Positions 57,960 through 64,000 of a stretch of DNA of 64,000 nt are shown here, one piece after another. Within the stretch, counting starts at the first letter, position 1; the number at the start of each line of letters is the position of its first letter. The stretch is from Pedobacter frigiditerrae (lineage in GTDB: Bacteria > Bacteroidota > Bacteroidia > Sphingobacteriales > Sphingobacteriaceae). The position numbers were made by a program, and so were the translations under genes. Location: assembly GCF_004331645.1 (NCBI RefSeq), contig NZ_SJSK01000002.1:62001-126000 (forward strand), in the 5' to 3' direction. The notes under the pieces were generated by a model. That model did not search any database. It was given only the letters and a program-made list of their open reading frames with translations, and was not told where the DNA came from.

Positions 57960-59276
57960 ATGAATAACATTAATTATTTGGCATTTGCCATTCCTGCTTT
58001 TTTCATTTTTTTATACATGGAATATGCCATTGCCTTACACCTAAAAAAAGGCCACCTTTTTAAGTATGAGAGCTCGGTTTCTAACGTAAGCATTGGCATT
58101 GCAGAGCGATTACTAAACCTATTTATTGCGGCTAGCTTTTACGATTTATTCTATTTTGTTTATAAAAACTATGCTTTGTTTAATATCCCAAATGTTTGGT
58201 GGGTTTGGGCTATATTGATTCTTGCTACAGATTTTGTTTGGTATTGGTACCATAAATTAGGCCATCAAGTTAATTTTTTATGGGCTGCTCATATTGTCCA
58301 TCATCAAAGTGAAGAGTTTAATTTAAGCGTGTCTGCCAGAATTACAACATTTCAAGCTTTAATTAGAAATATATTTTGGTGTGCCTTACCATTTGCAGGC
58401 TTTCATCCGGCTATGGTAATTACCATATTAACCGTACATGGTGCCTACTCTTTTTTTACACATACCCAGTTAATAGGTAAATTGGGATGGCTAGAAAACA
58501 TATTAATCACGCCCTCTTTACATGGCATTCACCATGCCAGCGACGACAAGTATCTCGACAAAAATTATGGCGATGTATTTGTATTCTGGGATAAGCTATT
58601 TGGCACCTTTCAAAAAGAAGAAGAAGCGCCAAAGTATGGCTTAACACATCCCATTAAAAGTTATAGTTTTTTATGGCAACACTTCCACTATTACTTTGAG
58701 CTGGCAGAAGCTTGTAAAAGGGAAAATGGCTTTAAGAACAAATTGAATATCATTTTTGGTAACCCTGCTACGCTAAATCAAGATATCAGACCTATATTAG
58801 AAAAGCGTTTTTTACAACACAAATCTCAAGACAGGTATCGGTTTAAGTTCAAAAAATACCTAAACTTTCAATTGATAGTTTGTATAGCCTTATTAACTTT
58901 TACCACGGCATTTTTTGGTTCTTTAAAGCTAGACGACAAAATTTTTATCCCATTATTTTTATTAATTACCTTAATCAACTGTGGAGCTTTATTAGAACAA
59001 CGAAGGTGGATTTATTACTTAGAATGTTTAAGGTTAATTTTAGTTTTTGCTTATGTCTTTTTTAAGTTCGATTTATTGGGCTTAATATTTTTACCAACTA
59101 TTTCATTGATCATTTTAGAAAGAACCTTTGCCTTAAGCCATGTTTACAGAGTTTACGTGCTGCAATATGAGACCATCATGAGCAAACACTCACCAACAGA
59201 AATCAATATTGCACATGATAGCGTAATCAACAATAAAAACAAATTATATACTGATGAAAAAATAGAAAGTAAATAA
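57960..59276 (+). CDS. Sterol desaturase/fatty acid hydroxylase superfamily membrane protein
   Basis: A 438-residue membrane protein. The di-iron His boxes are WYHKLGHQ (about 96-103), HIVHHQSEEFNLS (about 110-122) and HGIHHASD (about 187-194). Hydrophobic segments flank them, and further segments at about 300-395 extend the protein past the usual core of about 270 residues; this long form resembles alkylglycerol monooxygenase-like proteins. It may hydroxylate or desaturate a lipid. The last 36 residues (YETIMSKHSPTEINIAHDSVINN...) are encoded by a dispersed repeat, so the natural C terminus may have been replaced. Confidence 0.85.
   Translation: MNNINYLAFAIPAFFIFLYMEYAIALHLKKGHLFKYESSVSNVSIGIAERLLNLFIAASFYDLFYFVYKNYALFNIPNVWWVWAILILATDFVWYWYHKLGHQVNFLWAAHIVHHQSEEFNLSVSARITTFQALIRNIFWCALPFAGFHPAMVITILTVHGAYSFFTHTQLIGKLGWLENILITPSLHGIHHASDDKYLDKNYGDVFVFWDKLFGTFQKEEEAPKYGLTHPIKSYSFLWQHFHYYFELAEACKRENGFKNKLNIIFGNPATLNQDIRPILEKRFLQHKSQDRYRFKFKKYLNFQLIVCIALLTFTTAFFGSLKLDDKIFIPLFLLITLINCGALLEQRRWIYYLECLRLILVFAYVFFKFDLLGLIFLPTISLIILERTFALSHVYRVYVLQYETIMSKHSPTEINIAHDSVINNKNKLYTDEKIESK
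59167..59260. repeat. Structured dispersed repeat, copy 3, inside the desaturase 3' end
   Basis: ATGAGACCATCATGAGCA (59167-59184; 17 of 18 identical to the copies at 28321 and 53494) and AATTATATACTGATGAAAA (59242-59260; identical to 53677-53695) bound a 94-nt segment. It is read as the last residues of the sterol desaturase protein. Confidence 0.7.
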
Positions 59277-59294
59277 GCTTTCCTATACCACAAA

Positions 59295-59331
59295 CAAAAA
59301 AAGAGCTATCCATCCAGATAGCTCTTTTTAT
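59295..59331 (+). terminator. Rho-independent terminator after the desaturase gene
   Basis: AAAGAGCTATC (59300-59310) pairs with GATAGCTCTTT (59317-59327) around a 6-nt loop. A-run upstream and T-run downstream are typical. Confidence 0.85.
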
Positions 59332-59763
59332 ATATTACCAAATATAACTGTTTCTTATCCTATATGATTAGTACTAAAACAATAATCAAATTTAAATAGT
59401 TAAAATAATATAAGTGTCCTGTACTATGCTGATTTAGAGCATAATTGTTGAAAATAATATGAGATTTTTTGTATAAACCTCAAAAAAGACCAACTAATGT
59501 AGAATTATTTATTGGAAAACAATTGTTAGTGCTTCTTGGCTACTGAAGTTCCGTCCAAAATGGACTCCTTCGGAGCCAACGCTACCTACCTACCTGCACG
59601 CGGGCAATCTTTACCCCCAGTAGGCGTTTATAAGAAAAATGGGTAAAAGGATTTAAACCTATGTCTGGTTTATAGAACCTGCTTGTGCTACCAAATAGCA
59701 CATACAATTCATATCTAGTTAAAAAGCAATTCGTTATAAAAAATATTATAACTATCTTACACC

Positions 59764-59862
59764 ATGAAAAAGAGGCAAAGTCCCCTACTTAAATTAAAAT
59801 CAACCTTCGCTGTGATAGAAATTCTATTTTGGATAGTTATGTTCGTGGTTATTTATCTTTAA
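59764..59862 (+). CDS. Possible 32-residue single-pass membrane protein
   Basis: The frame encodes a basic N terminus (MKKRQSPLLKLKSTF) followed by a hydrophobic helix (AVIEILFWIVMFVVIYL) that runs to the stop. The charge pattern fits a small membrane-regulator-type protein. There is no homologue that I recognise and the frame is short, so chance cannot be excluded. Confidence 0.35.
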   Translation: MKKRQSPLLKLKSTFAVIEILFWIVMFVVIYL

Positions 59863-59905
59863 ACCAGTCGCAAAGATTGAATGAGGGTACAGCGATGCAG
59901 TCTCT

Positions 59906-60070
59906 TTACAACTTCTTCTTCTCCATTACTTTTGCGACTAAAGTTTCCTTTCCTTTTTTAACAACATTAGATTCTTTACACTGATCTTTGTAGTTATAGG
60001 CAGTCAATACACATAAAATAGCACTTACTAAACAAGTGATTATTCTTATTTTAAATTCGGTTTTGTTCAT
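59906..60070 (-). CDS. Possible 54-residue membrane-anchored small protein
   Basis: ATG at 60068-60070, TAA at 59906-59908. The sequence begins MNKTEFKIRIITCLVSAILCVLTAYNY, a single membrane segment or signal anchor, followed by a Lys-rich tail (KDQCKESNVVKKGKETLVAKVMEKKKL). The composition looks like a real small membrane protein; no family recognised. It is convergent with the 32-residue frame. Confidence 0.4.
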   Translation of the reverse strand: MNKTEFKIRIITCLVSAILCVLTAYNYKDQCKESNVVKKGKETLVAKVMEKKKL

Positions 60071-60296
60071 CACGTACGGTACATAAAGCCTTTAGGATGG
60101 GCTTGAATGAAATTTATATTTGGTTTGTTGGCTCAATTTAAAAAAAAAAAGCTTAATCAAATATAATAATGTGAAAATAAATATCATCCTGTGCTATCCT
60201 GCTCTAATTGACATTGATATCGGTTATTCATAAATTGGATTAGCAATTATGTTTTGTTAATAATTTGTCGGAGTTGTTGAGTTTACCAAGAACCGC

Positions 60297-60304
60297 TACT
60301 TTTG
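60297..60304 (+). promoter_or_regulatory. Bacteroidota -7 element (TACTTTTG) in the long intergenic region
   Basis: TACTTTTG fits TAnnTTTG, with TTG at 60274-60276 (20-nt spacer) as -33. It points to the structured patch at 60331-60414 and, further on, the GH115 gene. Confidence 0.4.
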
Positions 60305-60330
60305 TTAAATAAACCCGATTGAAATGTATA

Positions 60331-60414
60331 CCGACCGATTTTTATCGGCTCGGCAGCAATGGAAAGTCCCAAAGGGATGCCTTTGGCACGGGGCTGCTCC
60401 CGATAGTTATCGGG
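60331..60414 (+). other. Structured GC-rich intergenic element
   Basis: Three potential stems lie in a row: CCGA/TCGG at 60334-60349; GCAGC (60354-60358) with GCTGC (60393-60397) enclosing CCAAAGG GATG CCTTTGG; and TCCCGATAGTTATCGGGA (60398-60415). It is GC-rich against AT-rich surroundings. It could be a small RNA, a leader element of the GH115 gene or a composite repeat. Confidence 0.35.
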
Positions 60415-60510
60415 ATGCTAAGGATTACCGACATTAGTTTCCCACTCTTCAGATCTTGTTTTTTACCATTGATAAATAACATGTTTCAGCCTGTGTAGTT
60501 ATTAACCTTA

Positions 60511-60531
60511 ACTACAGGATAGAACAGGATG
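60511..60531 (+). promoter_or_regulatory. Diverged ACAGGAT motif pair ahead of GH115
   Basis: ACTACAGGATAGAACAGGATG holds two ACAGGAT half-motifs 10 nt apart, resembling the conserved ACAGTACAGGATG sites at 39730 and 52001. It lies 43 nt before the GH115 start. Confidence 0.4.
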
Positions 60532-60573
60532 AAAATTAGCTAATCATTATCGATATTAGTAATCACCAAATAG

Positions 60574-62985
60574 ATGAACGATATAAACACCTTCCTTATG
60601 AGCAACAATGCTCCAGTAAAAATTAAAAAAACCAACATCAGCAAATTAATATTAGTTGCAATTATTGGAATTGCATTACCCTATAGCGCATCTGCAGATT
60701 TTATATTTCGTAACAAGGCAAACCTAAATATAGCCATCAGCAGTAAAGAAGCCGAAGTGGTAAACACAGCATTAGAAATGTTCGGTAAGGATTATAAAGC
60801 TGTATTTGGTGGACAAATCTTAAAAAACACAAACGCCCAAATTTATATCGGCACTTTGGGAAGTGGTGCCGAGGCTGAAAAATTTATTGATAAAAAATTT
60901 ATTGAAGATTTAAAAAACAACAAGGAAGCATATGCCATCCAAGTTAAAAACGATAAAATATACATTGTAGGCAGCGATAAACGCGGAACAGCTTATGGTA
61001 TCCTAGAAATTTCTAGACGCATTGGCGTATCTCCTTGGGAATGGTGGGCAGATTCGCACATCGCCAAAAAAAACACATTAACACTAAAAAACGGATTAAA
61101 TCTATTTGAGCACCCATCAGTTGTACACAGGGGTATTTTCTTAAATGATGAAGACTTTGGCATTAATCCCTGGAGTTATTTAACCTATGAACCTTCAAAA
61201 ATAAAGGGGCAAATTGGTCCAAAAACCCACGCCCGTATTTTCGAACTATTGCTTCGCCTGCGTGCCAATACTTTTTGGCCTGCCATGCATGAGGTTACAG
61301 AGGCTTTCTATCAAACACCAGGCAATAAGGAAATAGCAGACAAATATGGTATAGTCATGGGAACTTCACACTGTGAACCAATGATGCGCAGTGCCAATAC
61401 AGAATGGAAAATTGATGGTAAGGGCAGTTACGACTATGTAAACAATAGGTCTAGTGTACTAAAATTTTGGGAAGACCGAGTAAAACAACTAAAAAACTCG
61501 GATAACATCTATACACTTGGCATACGTGGAGTGCATGATGGCAAAATGCAAGGTGCAAATACGCTTCAGGAACAGAAAGATGCCATAACAGCAATATTTA
61601 AGGATCAGCGTGACATGATAAAAACCTTATTGAACCCCGATGTTGAAAAGGTACCACAGGTTTTTATTCCTTATAAAGAAGTGCTCGATGTATATAACAT
61701 GGGTTTACAAGTGCCTGATGATGTAACCTTAATGTGGACTGATGACAACTACGGTTATATCCGTCATTTCCCGAATGAGAAAGAACGTGCCCGCAAAGGT
61801 GGAAATGGGGTTTATTACCATATTTCTTATTGGGGTAGACCACATGATTACCTTTGGTTAAGTACCAATCATCCTGCACAGCTTTACACGCAAATGAAAA
61901 TGGCTTATGACAAGGGTGCAAAAGATATCTGGATTTTAAATGTTGGCGATATTAAACCAGGTGAATATTTAACAGAGCTTTTTTTAGACATGGCATGGAA
62001 CATCAATGCCATAGCAGATAATAAAGAAGGTTTAGATGAACACTTGCAAACTTGGCTGGCTCGTGAGTTTGGCAAGAAAAATGCAGTAGCACTAAGTGCA
62101 GTAATGAATGAGTATTATCGTTTGGCATACATCCGCAAACCAGAATTCATGGGCAATACCCGTACAGAAGAAACCAACCCTAAGTTTAAGGAAATTGCCG
62201 ATCTACCTTGGAGTGAAATAGAAATCAAAAATCGCATTGCAGCTTATGATAGAATTGCGGAAAAAGTAATTCAGCTTTCAAAAACAATAGCTCCAGAAAA
62301 ACAAGATGCTTGGTTTCAGTTGGTAGAATATCCTGTTCGTGGTGCTGCCGAAATGAACAAAAAACATCTCTATGGTCAATTAGCAAGACATGGTTTGACA
62401 CAATGGACACAGAGTGATGCAGCTTTTGACCGGATACAAACACTCACCCAACGATATAATTCATTAGCTGGTGGCAAATGGAAAAACATGATGAATGCTA
62501 GCCCTCGCAACCTTGCTGATTTCCTGAAAATACCACATATAAAAGCAGAGAAGCCATTACCCTTACTTCGAAAACCACTAGCATTGTTTAATGGAACTCA
62601 ATATGTTAAGTTCTCTGGAGCGAAACCCATTGCCCACGGATTAGGTTACGAGCAAGGTGCTATAAGTTTAAAAAAAGGTGAAATGGTTGAGTATTCATTC
62701 GATAATTCAAATACTGATTCTCTATCAATTGAAGTAAACTTAGCCCCTAACCATCCTGTAGAAAGCAAATTGATTCGCTATGAGATTTTTGTAGATGGAC
62801 AATCTTTACAAGTAGTAGACTACCATACATCAGACAGAAATGAAGAATGGAAAGTTAATGTATTAACCAATCAAGCTAAACGCATTACCAAAACAAAGCT
62901 TAAAAATGCTGGTGGCGAGCATAAAATAGCCATAAAAGCCATAGATGAAGGTGTAGTTTTGGATCAGATTAAAATTTGGAATTGA
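60574..62985 (+). CDS. Alpha-glucuronidase-like glycoside hydrolase, GH115
   Basis: An 803-residue exported protein with a signal anchor or late signal peptide (hydrophobic stretch about residues 25-41, ending SASA); the ATG at 60598 (MSNNAP) is an alternative start. GH115 features: RGTAYGILEISRRIGVSPWEWWADSHIAKK (about 136-165), HPSVVHRGIFLNDEDFGINPW, TFWPAMHEV, GTSHCEPMMRSANTEW (about 262-277), YTLGIRGVHDGKM, DVTLMWTDDNYGYIRHFP, YHISYWGRPHDYLWL and a C-terminal sandwich. The family removes (4-O-methyl-)glucuronic acid from xylan and, for some Bacteroidota members, arabinogalactan. It is shorter than the near-950-residue members, mostly in the C-terminal part. Confidence 0.9.
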   Translation: MNDINTFLMSNNAPVKIKKTNISKLILVAIIGIALPYSASADFIFRNKANLNIAISSKEAEVVNTALEMFGKDYKAVFGGQILKNTNAQIYIGTLGSGAEAEKFIDKKFIEDLKNNKEAYAIQVKNDKIYIVGSDKRGTAYGILEISRRIGVSPWEWWADSHIAKKNTLTLKNGLNLFEHPSVVHRGIFLNDEDFGINPWSYLTYEPSKIKGQIGPKTHARIFELLLRLRANTFWPAMHEVTEAFYQTPGNKEIADKYGIVMGTSHCEPMMRSANTEWKIDGKGSYDYVNNRSSVLKFWEDRVKQLKNSDNIYTLGIRGVHDGKMQGANTLQEQKDAITAIFKDQRDMIKTLLNPDVEKVPQVFIPYKEVLDVYNMGLQVPDDVTLMWTDDNYGYIRHFPNEKERARKGGNGVYYHISYWGRPHDYLWLSTNHPAQLYTQMKMAYDKGAKDIWILNVGDIKPGEYLTELFLDMAWNINAIADNKEGLDEHLQTWLAREFGKKNAVALSAVMNEYYRLAYIRKPEFMGNTRTEETNPKFKEIADLPWSEIEIKNRIAAYDRIAEKVIQLSKTIAPEKQDAWFQLVEYPVRGAAEMNKKHLYGQLARHGLTQWTQSDAAFDRIQTLTQRYNSLAGGKWKNMMNASPRNLADFLKIPHIKAEKPLPLLRKPLALFNGTQYVKFSGAKPIAHGLGYEQGAISLKKGEMVEYSFDNSNTDSLSIEVNLAPNHPVESKLIRYEIFVDGQSLQVVDYHTSDRNEEWKVNVLTNQAKRITKTKLKNAGGEHKIAIKAIDEGVVLDQIKIWN

Positions 62986-62994
62986 TTTAAGGAT

Positions 62995-63185
62995 CGTCAT
63001 ATCGACCGCAGCGAAGCGAGGAGATATCCGCTACACATAGGTTTAATCAATAGATGCGGACCAATAGATATCTCCCATCGTCGATATGACGCTCACAACA
63101 TCTCGTATATCGACCGAAGAGTAGTCACGAGAGATCTATTAATTAAAATAGTTAAAATAGATCTCTCCTATCGTCGGAGATGACG
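62995..63185. repeat. Two tandem CGTCATATCGAC-type hairpin repeats
   Basis: First unit: CGTCATATCGA (62995-63005) pairs with TCGATATGACG (63081-63091), with GAGATATCC/AGATATCTCCC inner arms. Second unit, about 63104-63185: TATATCGACCGAAG...CGAGAGATCTATT with AATAGATCTCTCCTATCGTCGGAGATGACG. These match the well-known Bacteroidota GACTGAAGCGAAG / GAAATGACG-type intergenic repeats. They occupy most of the gap 62986-63240, which has no gene. Confidence 0.75.
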
Positions 63186-63240
63186 TAGATTTAATTCCTC
63201 TGCTGGCTTTCTCACCTGCCAAAACTCTATCCTATTCCTA

Positions 63241-63858
63241 TCAAACAAATGCTAAAAACTCTTGGTCATATCCCAGCAAACACAAATGACTTATCGCCCC
63301 AAAATGCATGGAATCTTCTTCTATAATTTTGTTAAATAATGAAATAGCTTCCTCTTTTTTACCCAGTCCCATTAATCCAAGGGCAGTCATATAAAAACAA
63401 TGTAATTGATTGCGCAAATTCATGTCATCATCAAACACCAATAAATTAGGCAGAGACACGGCAAAATAATCTAGTACAACTTTGTCGTTTTGATGAATTG
63501 TTCCATAAGCAATTAAACTATCGAAGATCGCCTTTGCATTTGCCTCCCCACCTAACTTAAGCCAAGCCAATCCTTGATAGAATATTTTATCTGGTTGTTG
63601 ATCATTATAGAACATAGCCGCACCCAATTCTGTACTACCTTCAGTAGATTTCACAAAATAATGCGGAGCATCTTCATGCTTGCCTAAACCTTCATGAGCT
63701 ACACCTAACCAATAAAAGATATCATTTTCTGCAGCACTATATAACTTCCCTTCCCCAAGGTTATGAGGATAAGCGTGTGCCCTATTTAATATTCCAATGG
63801 CCAACTCAAAGTTACCTGCGGTAATCTCCTGTTTAGCCCATTCTACCTGAGCAAACAA
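63241..63858 (-). pseudogene. Truncated DUF5107/TPR-type protein gene (C-terminal remnant)
   Basis: The 205-residue frame has only a TTG start at 63858 and an in-frame stop a few codons before it. The content (QVEWAKQEITAGNFELAIGILNRAHAYPHNLGEGKLYSAAENDIFYWLGVAHEGLGKHEDAPHYFVKSTEGSTELGAAMFYNDQQPDKIFYQGLAWLKLG...DYFAVSLPNLLVFDDDMNLRNQLHCFYMTALGLMGLG) resembles the C-terminal end of the roughly 1000-residue DUF5107 proteins that often accompany glycoside hydrolase genes. The whole beta-sandwich N-terminal part is missing. The upstream DNA is promoter-like and unrelated, so a 5' deletion is likely. Homology is from memory. Confidence 0.65.
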
Positions 63859-63886
63859 ATATTGACCATATTATGTTTCCTAGTAA

Positions 63887-63900
63887 TTTTTGTATCTTAG
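63887..63900 (+). promoter_or_regulatory. Promoter-like element at the right edge
   Basis: TTTTTG at 63887-63892 adjoins TATCTTAG at 63893-63900; the latter matches the -7-like element before the GH2 gene (39763-39770). The -33/-7 spacing is not canonical. It may drive a plus-strand gene beyond the window. Confidence 0.35.
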
Positions 63901-63971
63901 TATAACAATGTAATTATTGTATCCGAGCTTATTCAAAGCATTTTCATTTCCCTTAATTTGAATCCATCAAG

Positions 63972-64000
63972 TCCAAGTCAAATCCAAGTTATATCCAAGT
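63972..64000 (+). repeat. Phased TCCAAGT repeats at the right edge
   Basis: TCCAAGT occurs at 63972-63978, 63983-63989 and 63994-64000, exactly 11 bp apart, with a degenerate TCCATCAAGT just before. The array continues to the window edge and may go on outside. Confidence 0.6.

Larger units (their letters stand above)
59332..60573. other. Long intergenic region with small ORFs, repeats and operator-like motifs
   Basis: About 1.2 kb without a large gene. It contains two small membrane-protein-like frames (59764-59862 and 59906-60070). It also holds a GC-rich structured patch at 60331-60414, a -7-like TACTTTTG at 60297-60304, and diverged ACAGTACAGGATG motifs at 59415-59429, 60185-60199 and 60511-60531. 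CCTACC-rich text near 59590 is also repeat-like. Confidence 0.6.

Noticed and set aside
57960..59276. Two separate genes in the desaturase frame
   Set aside because: The frame is continuous and the extra C-terminal membrane segments fit the long alkylglycerol monooxygenase-like form; only the last 36 residues come from a repeat.
63972..64000. CRISPR array
   Set aside because: The 7-nt units spaced by 4 nt are far too short for repeat-spacer structure; they are better read as phased binding sites.

Overview
The window is AT-rich, densely coded DNA from a member of the Bacteroidota, most likely Sphingobacteriaceae and Pedobacter-like. The evidence is the Bacteroidota-type promoter motif (TAnnTTTG) ahead of many genes, the wealth of secreted glycoside hydrolases with short Sec signal peptides ending in AQ, DUF4369/TlpA thiol-disulfide proteins, MbnP/MbnH and Sco lipoproteins, and the type of intergenic repeats. 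The genus is inferred from protein character, not from a marker search. I saw no tRNA, rRNA operon, CRISPR array, intact insertion sequence or prophage.

Layout. 1-2.3 kb: the start of a GH2 beta-mannosidase-like gene (cut by the window edge) and a GH29 alpha-L-fucosidase. 2.3-6.9 kb: a metal/electron-transfer block with a small Cys-rich membrane protein, an MbnP-like lipoprotein, its MbnH-like di-haem partner, an outer-membrane barrel, a Sco copper chaperone and a c-type cytochrome. 6.93-7.29 kb: RNase P RNA. 7.8-29.2 kb: mainly housekeeping and core genes (NtrC-type activator, RluA-type pseudouridine synthase, PhoB-type regulator, gatB, alaS, MerR regulator, CmoA-like enzyme, S1/P1 nuclease, YchJ-like protein, an orphan anti-sigma/cupin protein) and several small secreted proteins. 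29.3-35.5 kb: a GH20 hexosaminidase, a decayed beta-propeller-like gene, an unusual 7TM receptor fused to an IS1595-type transposase zinc ribbon, and a PL6 polysaccharide lyase. 35.5-39.3 kb: MaoC, MazG-like, TlpA and aldo/keto reductase genes.

39.8-63.9 kb: a large carbohydrate island encoding GH2, GH39, two galactanase-like GH43 proteins, three further GH43 proteins, GH35, GH78 and GH115, plus a truncated DUF5107/TPR gene. The enzyme mix (exo-galactanase-like, beta-galactosidase, arabinofuranosidase, rhamnosidase, glucuronidase, with fucosidase nearby) fits stepwise removal of side chains and backbone from type II arabinogalactan or a similarly decorated plant glycan. This substrate is an inference. 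No SusC/SusD pair, hybrid two-component sensor or ECF sigma factor lies inside the window, so uptake and control must be encoded elsewhere. A shared motif (ACAGTACAGGATG) in front of three of the plus-strand GH units may be the common operator.

The most unusual items are the 7TM-receptor/transposase-zinc-ribbon fusion (32263-34185), the MbnP/MbnH-barrel-Sco-cytochrome block with an inverted repeat over the sco promoter, the shared motif of the GH island, a structured dispersed repeat that supplies the end of one gene and the start codon of another, and helically phased TCCAAGT repeats at the right edge.
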